From Clostridiales bacterium (lineage in GTDB: Bacteria > Bacillota > Clostridia > Lachnospirales > Lachnospiraceae), in the NCBI GenBank assembly GCA_021203365.1, contig JAJQBI010000073.1, positions 1 through 44,516 on the forward strand: a stretch of DNA of 44,516 nt, written 5' to 3'. The position numbers and the translations under genes were made by a program. The notes under the pieces were generated by a model that searched no databases, had not been told where the DNA came from, and saw only the letters and a list, made by a program, of their open reading frames with translations. Every line of letters starts with the position of its first letter. Within the stretch, counting starts at the first letter, position 1. Below, one piece after another: positions 17,333 through 25,358 of the stretch.

Positions 17333-18043
17333 ATGCATATTGCAGTCTGTGACGACAGCAGGCTTTCACAGGCCCTTTTTATCAATGCGCTGCATGAATG
17401 GAACCCGGAGCAGGATGCGGAGTGTTTTGCCAGAGGAGCGGATTTGTTAAAAGCTATGCGGGAACAGTCCCTTTTTGACATTGTGTTTCTGGATATCTGC
17501 CTTCCAGATGAAAATGGCATTGAGATTGCGGAAGAAATCCGTACATTGTCTCCGCGGACAGGCCTTGTGTTTATAACCAACAGTCTGGATTACGCGGTGG
17601 ACGCGTGGTCCCTGAATGCGCTTCATTATCTGGTAAAACCGGTTACGGCGGAGGGCATCGGGGAAGCCTTTCAGCGCCTGAAAAGCATTTCTTCGGAATC
17701 TCATCCTGTGCTGTTTCTGAATATCGGCAAAGAAAGCTATATGATATATCTGGATGAAATTGTTTACATCGGCAGCTCCAGGCATGCCAAGGAAATCCAT
17801 CTGACAAACGGGAATGTCATCCGGGTCTGGATGGGATTTCAGGAGCTGGAAGAAAGGCTGGACGAAAGATTTCTGAAGCTGAATCGGGGGACAATTGCCA
17901 ATATGGAGCATATCAGGCGAATGGGGAAGGAGTATTGCCTGCTGGATGACGGCACAAGGTTTGATTTTCCGCGCCGAAAACGTGAAAGTGTTCAGGAGGC
18001 ATATGAGGCATACCTTTTTTTACATCTGTCCGAAAGAAAATAA
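17333..18043 (+). CDS. LytTR-family response regulator (second of two)
   Basis: A protein of 236 residues colinear with its upstream neighbour: AVCDDS, VFLDICLPDENG (phospho-acceptor Asp), FITNSLDYAVDAW, HYLVKPVT, then a LytTR domain with YLDEIVYIGSSRHAKEIHL and FLKLNRGTIANMEHI. Conserved positions match the first regulator throughout, so the pair arose by tandem duplication. The DNA-contacting C-terminal part differs (FDFPRRKRESVQE versus LSFSQRRRIAIRN), so targets may differ. ATG 17333 lies behind GGGGGTG. The 90-base gap between the two has a weak GC-rich hairpin but no clear terminator. Confidence 0.92.
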   Translation: MHIAVCDDSRLSQALFINALHEWNPEQDAECFARGADLLKAMREQSLFDIVFLDICLPDENGIEIAEEIRTLSPRTGLVFITNSLDYAVDAWSLNALHYLVKPVTAEGIGEAFQRLKSISSESHPVLFLNIGKESYMIYLDEIVYIGSSRHAKEIHLTNGNVIRVWMGFQELEERLDERFLKLNRGTIANMEHIRRMGKEYCLLDDGTRFDFPRRKRESVQEAYEAYLFLHLSERK

Positions 18044-18158
18044 TTCTGAAATCAGAATGGAACTGCACAGCATTCAAAACAGACAGCGCACAAACGTCGG
18101 AGATTCTCCGCACGAATGGTTTCCGCAGATTCATATTTTAATGGTATCATAAAATATG

Positions 18159-18360
18159 ATGATACTAGGGTCAAAAGGTCATGAATGGAACATTTATGTT
18201 CCAATTCATGACATCTTGACCCGCCCAAAACATGAGGAAGTAGCCATTTTGGCTAATATATTAGCCAAAATGAGCGGATTCCGAATGTTTTTGAGAATTC
18301 CGGGAGTGCGAAGCACGGAGGAATTCTCAGGTATCATAGGGGTCAAATACTTTTGACCCC
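18159..18360 (+). repeat. Four-hairpin dispersed element, copy A
   Basis: It consists of a 55-nt hairpin (18168-18222, arms beginning GGGTCAA), a perfect 28-nt palindrome (18245-18272), a nested hairpin (18293-18328, GAGAATTCC/GGAATTCTC around GTGC/GCAC), then GGTATCATAG and a 22-nt hairpin (18339-18360, GGGGTCAAA/TTTGACCCC). A further GGTATCAT at 18143-18150 faces ATGATACT at the left edge. It fills most of the 345-base gap before the 5'-nucleotidase and ends 29 bases before its ATG. Copy B at 30898-31101 differs by about six substitutions and a 2-base gap. No transposase is present. A MITE-like or structured RNA leader is inferred. Confidence 0.85.
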
Positions 18361-18389
18361 AACATTATATGATTTGGAGGTGAAACGAA

Positions 18390-20072
18390 ATGAAAAAAAG
18401 AAGTTTCAGAATTAAGATGGCATTGTTGTTTTTCTGCCTGACCACAATGATGGTATGCAACACCGCAGTATACGCCACGGCGACTGATAATTCAGCGAAT
18501 TCGGAGGATATTATTATTCTCTATACCAATGACGTACACTGCGGCGTAGACAGTGGCGTCAGCTACGCGGGACTGGCTCTTTATAAGAAGCAGATGGAGG
18601 AGATTTCGCCTTATGTCACGCTGGTGGACGCCGGGGATGTGATCCAGGGTGCACCAATCGGAACCCTCTCGGAAGGGGAATATCTGATTGAAATAATGAA
18701 TGAGCTCGGCTACGATTTTGCTGTTCCGGGGAATCATGAATATGACTATGGAATGGAACGCTTCCTGGAGCTTGCCGGAGAGCTGGATTGCGGATATTAT
18801 TCCTGCAACTTTATGGACCTGCAGACCGGTGAAGCGGTATTCGATGGATATAAGCTTTTTGAATACGGAGACGTGACCGTAGCCTATGTGGGCGTTACCA
18901 CGCCGGAGTCATTCACCAAGGGAACGCCGGCCTATTTCCAGGATGAAAACGGCGAATATATCTATGGTTTTTGCGAGGACGATACCGGTGAGGCGCTGTA
19001 TGAGCAGGTGCAGGCTACAGTGGACGATGCCCGTGCGGAAGGTGCGGATTATGTGATTCTGGTGGCGCATCTGGGAGAAACGGGAGTCACGGAGTACTGG
19101 ACGTCGGATGCCGTGCTTCTGAATACGACCGGGATTGACGCCTGCATTGACGGGCATTCCCATGAAACCTATGTGAAATATGTACCAAATGAAGATGGCG
19201 AGGATGTTTTGCTGACCCAGACCGGCACAAAGCTGGCAACCATCGGTCAGATGACAATCCAGGCGGATGGTACGATCAGTGCCGAGCTGGTGGAGCAGGT
19301 ACCGGAAGAGGGAGAGAGCTGCATCTCCACAGATGAGGGCCTGGCGGTGGATGAGGATGCCTACCAGTATATACAGGAGATCGAGGCGCAGTATCAGGAT
19401 GTCCTGGAAACCGTGATCGGTTCTTCTGACGTGGAGCTGACAGACAGCGATCCGGAGACCGGAGAACGCCTGGTCCGGATGAGCGAGACCAATCTGGGCG
19501 ATTTTGTGGCAGATGCGTATCGCTGTGTGCTGGAGGCGGACATCGGGATCTGCAACGGAGGCGGTATCCGGGATGGCATCTCGGTGGGGGATGTTACCTA
19601 TGAGGATGCCCTGATGGTATTGCCCTTCGGCAATATGGGCTGCGTGGTGGAGGCGACCGGGCAGCAGATTCTGGACGCGCTGGAGATGGGAGCCAGAAAT
19701 TATCCCGAGGAGAACGGCGGATTCCTTCAGGTGTCCGGATTAAGCTACACCATTGATACCTCGGTTCCCAGCAGTGTACAGTTGGATGACAAAGGCAATT
19801 TTGTCTCTGTGGACGGCGAATACCGTGTCACGGATGTGCTGGTAGACGGCGAGCCTCTTGAACTGGATCAGACATACACTGTGGCGTCGCACGATTATAT
19901 GCTGAAGTCCGGCGGCAGCGGTATGAGCATGTTCCAGGATGCCACTGTGCTGCGGGATAATATCATCTCGGATATGGATATGATGTTTTCCTACATTATG
20001 GACAACCTGGGCGGAACGATCGGTGAGGAGTATGCGGACTATTACGGCCAGGGACGAATTACGATTCAATAG
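18390..20072 (+). CDS. Secreted 5'-nucleotidase / metallophosphoesterase (UshA-like)
   Basis: It probably dephosphorylates extracellular nucleotides at the cell surface. The protein has 560 residues. A signal peptide covers about 1-29 (lysine-rich start, hydrophobic core, cleavage near VYA-TAT). The calcineurin-like domain (40-300) has metal ligands in LYTNDVHCG, VDAGDVIQGAP, PGNHEYDYG, VAHLGE and DGHSHETY. The 5'-nucleotidase C-terminal domain (340-530) has NLGDFVADA and GGGIRDGISVGD. No sorting signal or wall-binding domain is seen, so it is probably released. GGAGGTG precedes the ATG, and the hairpin element lies directly upstream in the presumed 5' leader. Confidence 0.93.
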   Translation: MKKRSFRIKMALLFFCLTTMMVCNTAVYATATDNSANSEDIIILYTNDVHCGVDSGVSYAGLALYKKQMEEISPYVTLVDAGDVIQGAPIGTLSEGEYLIEIMNELGYDFAVPGNHEYDYGMERFLELAGELDCGYYSCNFMDLQTGEAVFDGYKLFEYGDVTVAYVGVTTPESFTKGTPAYFQDENGEYIYGFCEDDTGEALYEQVQATVDDARAEGADYVILVAHLGETGVTEYWTSDAVLLNTTGIDACIDGHSHETYVKYVPNEDGEDVLLTQTGTKLATIGQMTIQADGTISAELVEQVPEEGESCISTDEGLAVDEDAYQYIQEIEAQYQDVLETVIGSSDVELTDSDPETGERLVRMSETNLGDFVADAYRCVLEADIGICNGGGIRDGISVGDVTYEDALMVLPFGNMGCVVEATGQQILDALEMGARNYPEENGGFLQVSGLSYTIDTSVPSSVQLDDKGNFVSVDGEYRVTDVLVDGEPLELDQTYTVASHDYMLKSGGSGMSMFQDATVLRDNIISDMDMMFSYIMDNLGGTIGEEYADYYGQGRITIQ

Positions 20073-20139
20073 CGCGGCGGGAACCGGTCATGAAAGCCCG
20101 GCCGGGAACAGGCCGGTGCCGGAAGGGCGGAAGAATCCT

Positions 20140-20170
20140 GGTATCATAGCGACAAAATACCTTTTGTCGC
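20140..20170 (+). repeat. Solo hairpin module related to the four-hairpin element
   Basis: GGTATCATAG, identical to the lead of the last hairpin in copy A, is followed by a 22-nt hairpin with arms GCGACAAAA and TTTTGTCGC. Stem bases differ from those in copy A at several paired positions, yet pairing is complete. It lies 41 bases before the start of the acidic secreted protein. Confidence 0.7.
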
Positions 20171-20211
20171 TTCAATCAAATGATTCAAAAAATGTAAAGG
20201 AGAAAACCAGA

Positions 20212-21099
20212 ATGAAAAAATTATGCTTATTCATGTGTGCGATGTGCACGGGACTTATGCTCACAGGGGTTTCTGCAGGTGCAGAAGAGGAAGATCTGCT
20301 GAAAGAAGTGGAGGAAGCGAATACCCTTGACGCCATGGTATCCAAATATGGTCGGGTGGGCTATACGGTTACGCAGACTTCAACAGATGGAACGGAGTCG
20401 GTCTTCACCCTGTATCAGGATGATACATGGTATGTTGTGGAAGATGAGACGGGTATTCTGGTTGATGAAAACGGAGACGTCTATGGATCTGATTATGAGG
20501 CGGATACCTCGTATCGCTACCTTTTTATCGGCGATACATATGAAGATTTCTGTGAGAACAGTGAATATGTTTCATTTTTTACATATTCTGAAAATGAACA
20601 GATTACATCCGAAGAGGTAATCGATGATCTGCTTTATCTGGAGACCACAATGGATTGCTCAGAATCTGACCTGGAATGGTTTTCTGAATTCGGATTTGAG
20701 GAAGGTGAAGTAGATTCTGAGTTTACCGAATATGTTATTGATGAGGAAACAAAAGAAATTCTTGAGCTGAGATCTTATGTAGTATCCGGAGAAGAGAAGA
20801 TTTTGTTTGCAGAGACAATACTGGACAAGGAACCTGAGGAATACACACTGGATGAAGAACTCAGCGAGAACATATTTGGGGAAGACAGCCGAACGCTTTC
20901 CGTAATAACAGACGCGGGAACAGACGATGAGGCAACCTATACGCAGACAGTGACAAAGGGAAGCAGTATCGCGCTTTATTTCGAGGGTGTATATGACGAT
21001 ACGTATTATGCGGATCCGGAGTGTACTGAAGTAATGGAGGTTGATCCTACGGAGGATGCGACAATATATCTGAAGCGTATAGAGGATGCTGACCTGTGA
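20212..21099 (+). CDS. Secreted acidic protein of unknown function
   Basis: From ATG 20212, with AAAGGAG upstream, the product has 295 residues. A signal peptide covers about 1-23 (MKKLCLFMCAMCTGLMLTG, cleavage near SAG-AEEE); there is no lipobox Cys at the right place. The mature part is very acidic and rich in Tyr, Thr and Glu. It has a DUF-like alternation (VGYTVTQTSTDGTESVF, LYQDDTWYVVED) that I cannot assign. The last 60 residues (TYTQTVTKGSSIALYFEG to YYADPECTEVME) resemble short beta-rich repeats of surface proteins. It follows the 5'-nucleotidase by 140 bases with a related hairpin module between them. Its function is not known. Confidence 0.8.
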   Translation: MKKLCLFMCAMCTGLMLTGVSAGAEEEDLLKEVEEANTLDAMVSKYGRVGYTVTQTSTDGTESVFTLYQDDTWYVVEDETGILVDENGDVYGSDYEADTSYRYLFIGDTYEDFCENSEYVSFFTYSENEQITSEEVIDDLLYLETTMDCSESDLEWFSEFGFEEGEVDSEFTEYVIDEETKEILELRSYVVSGEEKILFAETILDKEPEEYTLDEELSENIFGEDSRTLSVITDAGTDDEATYTQTVTKGSSIALYFEGVYDDTYYADPECTEVMEVDPTEDATIYLKRIEDADL

Positions 21100-21124
21100 T
21101 ATAAAAACAGGAATCATAAAATGC

Positions 21125-21171
21125 AGGGCGCGTTCCGCTCACGGTTTTTTGTGGGCGCGGCACGCCCTTTT
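21125..21171 (+). terminator. Terminator after the acidic secreted protein
   Basis: AGGGCG (21125-21130) pairs with CGCCCT (21163-21168), extended by CCGC/GCGG, and TTTT follows. Confidence 0.6.
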
Positions 21172-21264
21172 GGGATTTTAAGCAGGCGGTGCCTTGTAAT
21201 TCGTAATTTGACATGGTAGAATTGTAAAAAATCCGGGTGTCCGGAACAGGGACGCAGAAGGACC

Positions 21265-22665
21265 GTGATAGAGGATGGGAGGTGTTTTGCCATAGGCTTT
21301 TATATTCGTAATTCTTCAGGCTTTTTTATCCAGATTGGCGCCGGAATGCTCCTCTGCCTGCTTCCCTTTGGCGAGGGATCTTATCGGCGCCCCCGCAGAC
21401 GTGTCATAATCAACTGTGGGATACTGGCGCTTATTTCTTCTGCCATATTCCCTCTTATTATGGGCCTGGATGTGATCAGCTCTACGTTTTACCAGGCTCT
21501 GTTTGCCAATCTGTATATGCTGGCTGCAATTCTGATTTTTGTATTTTTTTATTTTACGTCACTGCAGGTGGAATTGATCAAAAAAATGATCGTGCTGCTG
21601 CTGGCATTGTTTTATGCGGCTACGCAGTATCTGCTGGTAAATCTTGTTACTCCGCTGTTTCCCGGCGGCATGCTGCCGGAGATCTACCCGCCTCTGACAC
21701 TGGCGCTGTATGCGGGTACAGCGGTGTTGTTGCTTCCCTTTTCCGTGCTGCTTATGCGCCGGGCGGTACAGGGATATCTGGAAGAAATGGAAATTGAAAA
21801 TATCCGCAAGGAATTTGGCCTGGTGCTTTTGATGACATTTCTTTATTTTGTCATTTTGGTCATCTATTCTTCCCGGCCGGCCGGGTTACTGGCGGATTAC
21901 TGGTGGTGGCTTGTTCCGCCGTTGCTTCTGGTGGTGGCGATGCTTTGCGTTTTCTACTGGACATTATTCCGGGAATCCGTGCGCAGGAAACGGGACAGCG
22001 AAGAGAGAAAAACCATGGAAATCCGGGAGTTGCAGTTTGAAAACATCTCTCATGAGATGGAACAGGTTCGGAGGATGCGCCACGATATGCGATATACCCT
22101 GAATTATTTGTCCGAGCTGCTTGCCGTGGGCGATGAGGAGGCCATGAAGGATTATCTTTCCAGGCTGACGGCTGAGATCAGTCATCGGGATACGGTAAAC
22201 TATTGTAAGAATACTACGGTGAACGGTCTGCTTCAGTATTATGTGGAGATGGCGAGGGATCAGGGGATTTCGTGTAATGTGAATGCGAACTGCGGAGATC
22301 TCACCATCGCTCCCGTGGATTTGACGGTTATGCTGGGAAATATGATGGAGAATGCGATTCGTGCATGCGGTCAGATGAAGGAAAAACGCTGGATTATCGT
22401 GAAAATTGGTGTGCTTGGCGGCTCGATGATGATACAGATTGAAAATCCATGTGAAAATGTGCAATCCTCCGGAAAATACCCTCTGGATAATTCTTTCCTT
22501 CCTGCGGCGGCGTTTAAAAGCAGCCGTGAGGGCGGCGGACTGGGGCTGCACAGTCTGGAGCATACGGCAGAAAAATACGATGGGGACGCGCGTTTCCGGT
22601 TTGACGGTCAGACAAAAACCTTCACATCACGTGTCCGTTTAAATCTTTATCCGGAACAGACTTAA
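21265..22665 (+). CDS. GHKL-family sensor histidine kinase (AgrC-like)
   Basis: A protein of 466 residues. About six membrane helices lie in residues 10-235, followed by a coiled segment, the phospho-acceptor His in RRMRHDMRYTL, then the GHKL ATPase domain with N-box GNMMENAIRAC and G-box GGGLGLHSLEH. The organisation matches peptide-sensing AgrC-like kinases that phosphorylate LytTR regulators. The nearest such regulators are the tandem pair at 16520 and 17333, about 3 kb upstream on the same strand. GTG 21265 is preceded by AGAAGGA. A 23-codon frame with a strong binding site follows directly. Confidence 0.92.
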   Translation: MIEDGRCFAIGFYIRNSSGFFIQIGAGMLLCLLPFGEGSYRRPRRRVIINCGILALISSAIFPLIMGLDVISSTFYQALFANLYMLAAILIFVFFYFTSLQVELIKKMIVLLLALFYAATQYLLVNLVTPLFPGGMLPEIYPPLTLALYAGTAVLLLPFSVLLMRRAVQGYLEEMEIENIRKEFGLVLLMTFLYFVILVIYSSRPAGLLADYWWWLVPPLLLVVAMLCVFYWTLFRESVRRKRDSEERKTMEIRELQFENISHEMEQVRRMRHDMRYTLNYLSELLAVGDEEAMKDYLSRLTAEISHRDTVNYCKNTTVNGLLQYYVEMARDQGISCNVNANCGDLTIAPVDLTVMLGNMMENAIRACGQMKEKRWIIVKIGVLGGSMMIQIENPCENVQSSGKYPLDNSFLPAAAFKSSREGGGLGLHSLEHTAEKYDGDARFRFDGQTKTFTSRVRLNLYPEQT

Positions 22666-22679
22666 AGAAGGAGATTTAT

Positions 22680-22751
22680 ATGAATTTTACAGCCGCAGCG
22701 AAATGCTGCGGCTTTTGTTCAGCGTTCATACAAAATGTGAAAAAAACATGA
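22680..22751 (+). CDS. Possible Cys-rich 23-residue peptide after the kinase
   Basis: AAGAAGGAG ends a few bases before ATG 22680. The frame encodes MNFTAAAKCCGFCSAFIQN and four more residues. Three Cys in a short span and a position just after an AgrC-like kinase are suggestive of a signalling peptide. However, it is much shorter than known AgrD precursors and its codons coincide with a terminator hairpin, so it may be a chance frame. Confidence 0.25.
   Translation: MNFTAAAKCCGFCSAFIQNVKKT
22691..22719 (+). terminator. Terminator after the kinase gene
   Basis: AGCCGCAGC (22691-22699) and GCTGCGGCT (22705-22713) form a perfect 9-bp stem with a 5-base loop, followed by TTTGTT. Confidence 0.8.
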
Positions 22752-22778
22752 AACAGTTTTAATATGGGCGTGGAAAGG

Positions 22779-22806
22779 TTGAATAAAAAAAACCATGTGT
22801 TAAAAT
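22779..22806 (+). promoter_or_regulatory. Promoter of the NlpC/P60 gene
   Basis: TTGAAT at 22779-22784 and TAAAAT at 22801-22806 are 16 bp apart, about 105 bases before the ATG at 22913. Confidence 0.5.
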
Positions 22807-22912
22807 AACCATGTTCCAGGTTTTAAGAGTTATATGGACTGGATAACAGCAGACCTTTATTAGTAGGGGAAGTAGGGGGATGTTCTGAAAAAAAGGGGGC
22901 ATCTTTTATTTT

Positions 22913-25252
22913 ATGAAAAACAAATATCTGATTAAGATTCTGTGTATTTACATGTCCGCCGCGGTTCTGGTGGCGGGGACGTTGTCCGCTTCCGCAGAGG
23001 GAGAGCAGGAGACGGCGGCCACGGAAGCAGTGACGGCGGAGCCTACGGCTACACCTGCGCCTACGGCCACACCGACTCCTACCGCGACACCGGTTCCGGA
23101 ATCCACATCGGGGGCTGAGCCAACGCAGGCTCCGTCTTCGGATGACGGTTCATCTGATTCGGATGACACGGAGGACGAGGGGAACACCGGAAGCACAGAT
23201 GACACGGGAGATGGAGCTGAGGCAACGGCAACTCCGGTTCCAACGGAAGCGGCCGAGGTCACACCGACTCCGGAGCCGACGGTAACAGAGGCCCTGGAGG
23301 AATCTGTATCTGAGTCCGTACAGGACATTATTGACCGGATCAATGATCTTGCCCAGAAGGAAGAGATCACGGTCGAATTTAAAGAAGAAATTGAAGAGAT
23401 ACGAACACTGTACGACGCTCTTTCGGATGAGGAGAAGGTACAGGTAACGAATTATGAAACCTTCGAGGAAATCGAGACTGCTTTTACGGCTGCTCTGGAG
23501 GCAGCCGCCCAGGAAGACGAAGATATGGGAGAGACGGACGGTACCCAGGAAACAGAGGATACGGACGACCTGACGGATGAGACCACGGAGACGACAGCCG
23601 CCAGTGTAGGTACCGCCGTGTATCTCACAGATGTTGTGTCCAATCTTCACGCGGGGAATCAGTTCTATCTGAACAGTCTTCAGGAGAATTATCAGCTGTC
23701 CTTTTCCGACGACTTTGCGGATGTGATGGAGGAGATTGAGGAGGAATATAAGGAGAAAAATAAACTGGCAGACGCCAGCGACCTTTCCGGATCTTCTGTG
23801 ACCACCTCCTCAGACACGCTTCTGGTGAGAAACTGGCAGGATATCCTGGCGATCTATGTATATGAGCAGAGCCTTGAGGGTGCAGAGAGCTACACGCTGG
23901 ATTCCTCCTGCAAGGATGATCTGGCGGAGATTTTTGCGGAAATGAACCCTGTTGTCCGTGATAAATCAGATATCACGAAGGTATCATACGGGGAAAAACA
24001 TATTGAGGATTATATAGAGGAAAACGATATTTCCGGGGAAGACCAGGAAATTCTGGAGAAATATCTGGAGAAGGACTGTGAGCTGCTCTGCGCGGTGGTC
24101 ACTGCCGCAAAGGGGTTTGTCCGTCAGAGCGTGGGGGACAGCGTTTCAGAGGAACGGGTCAATGTGATAACAGCCGCCTATTCCCTGGTAGGTCAGGTGG
24201 GCTATTTCTGGGGCGGCAAATCCACTGCCATTGGAATGGATTCCTCCTGGGGCTCTGTGACCACAGTATCCGCGGAGGGAAGCAGCAGCACAGGAACGTT
24301 GCGTGCCTATGGACTCGACTGCAGCGGATTTGTGACCTGGGCTGTGATTAACGGTTATGAGGATACCTCCATGGGAAGTGTGGTTGGAGACGGAACATCG
24401 GAGCAGTGGGAGAATGCCGCCTCTGTCAGTGAAGCCGATGCCCAGCCGGGAGATCTGGTATTTCAGAATACATCCGCCTCAGGCAGTGACAATCATGTGG
24501 GGATTCTCTGCGGCCAGACAGAGTCAGGCGACTGGATTGTTGTACACTGTTCCTCCTCGCAGAATGGAGTGACGGTGGGAGAGGCATACAGCGCAGGCTT
24601 CCGGTATATCCGGCAGGCAACCTTCTATCCGGCCGTCACAGAGACAGAAGACAACAGCAGCTCCGTTTCGGTTCTTGAGGATACCAAGGACGCAGATGCA
24701 GCCTCCGTAAATGACGCCGCAGAAACCGGGGATTCAGTCGCAACCTCCGGAGACGCCGCTGGCGAAACCGGAGACACAGTCGCAACTTCCGGGGACGCTG
24801 CTGCTGAAACCGGAGACACAGTTGCAACCTCCGGGGATGCAGTTGCCGAAATCGACGCGCAGGTGACCGAGATTCTTCCTCTGGAAGATGAGAGCGAGGA
24901 TTACGCGGATACGGATCTTACGGCGACGGATTCTGACGTGGACAGCAATTATGCAGACCCCGGGACAGGAACGACGGATACAGTCAGTGAGAATCTCGCT
25001 TCTGTGGAAGCAGATTTTGCGGATCCGTACAGTGCCATATCCTCGTATATTACCGGGGGCGCTTCGGATGACACAGTATCTGTCTCATACGCTGGAGTTT
25101 CTGTTTACGCAGACAGTATCGCGGCCTCTTCCGATGAATACACAACGATTTCCGCAGGCTCTTCCGGTTCTGTTTTTGCCGCGAATACTGTGGAAGAAAG
25201 CACTGTGGAGACACTGGAATTTGTGGAAGAGCTTGAGATGGATGAAACCTGA
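22913..25252 (+). CDS. Secreted NlpC/P60 peptidoglycan hydrolase with repeat-rich tail
   Basis: A protein of 779 residues that probably cleaves peptide stems of peptidoglycan. A signal peptide covers about 1-29 (cleavage near SASA-EGE). A Thr/Pro/Ala repeat linker follows at 35-75. Acidic and helical spacer regions run to about 420, with a three-helix stretch at 128-190 resembling helical spacers of surface proteins. The NlpC/P60 domain (about 425-570) has Cys470 in GLDCSGF, His528 in DNHVGI and His545 in VVHCS. After it come three 14-residue repeats and an Asp/Ser/Thr-rich tail without a sorting signal. The binding site is poor (GGGGG 13 bases away). Confidence 0.9.
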   Translation: MKNKYLIKILCIYMSAAVLVAGTLSASAEGEQETAATEAVTAEPTATPAPTATPTPTATPVPESTSGAEPTQAPSSDDGSSDSDDTEDEGNTGSTDDTGDGAEATATPVPTEAAEVTPTPEPTVTEALEESVSESVQDIIDRINDLAQKEEITVEFKEEIEEIRTLYDALSDEEKVQVTNYETFEEIETAFTAALEAAAQEDEDMGETDGTQETEDTDDLTDETTETTAASVGTAVYLTDVVSNLHAGNQFYLNSLQENYQLSFSDDFADVMEEIEEEYKEKNKLADASDLSGSSVTTSSDTLLVRNWQDILAIYVYEQSLEGAESYTLDSSCKDDLAEIFAEMNPVVRDKSDITKVSYGEKHIEDYIEENDISGEDQEILEKYLEKDCELLCAVVTAAKGFVRQSVGDSVSEERVNVITAAYSLVGQVGYFWGGKSTAIGMDSSWGSVTTVSAEGSSSTGTLRAYGLDCSGFVTWAVINGYEDTSMGSVVGDGTSEQWENAASVSEADAQPGDLVFQNTSASGSDNHVGILCGQTESGDWIVVHCSSSQNGVTVGEAYSAGFRYIRQATFYPAVTETEDNSSSVSVLEDTKDADAASVNDAAETGDSVATSGDAAGETGDTVATSGDAAAETGDTVATSGDAVAEIDAQVTEILPLEDESEDYADTDLTATDSDVDSNYADPGTGTTDTVSENLASVEADFADPYSAISSYITGGASDDTVSVSYAGVSVYADSIAASSDEYTTISAGSSGSVFAANTVEESTVETLEFVEELEMDET
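24722..24847 (+). repeat. Three 42-bp in-frame repeats in the NlpC/P60 gene
   Basis: Three tandem units encode ETGD(S/T)VATSGDA plus two variable residues. Units differ at a few, largely third-codon, positions. Confidence 0.85.
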
Positions 25253-25318
25253 GCTTCTCTTTGAATATTTCCGCCGGACAGGCGGCTGGCGCGATCAATA
25301 AAAGAAATGAAAACAGAA

Positions 25319-25357
25319 AATAAGGCAGCCTTCCAAAGAAGAAGACTGCCTTATTCT
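25319..25357. terminator. Bidirectional terminator
   Basis: AATAAGGCAG (25319-25328) pairs with CTGCCTTATT (25346-25355), with a further CTTC/GAAG pairing inside. It serves the NlpC gene and the opposite-strand PduL gene. Confidence 0.85.
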
Positions 25358-25358
25358 T

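Noticed and set aside
18156..18356. A 66-codon frame inside copy A, and a matching 74-codon frame inside copy B
   Set aside because: The frame is conserved only because the DNA is nearly identical; several of the few differences change amino acids, there is no binding site, and the sequence is explained by hairpin arms.
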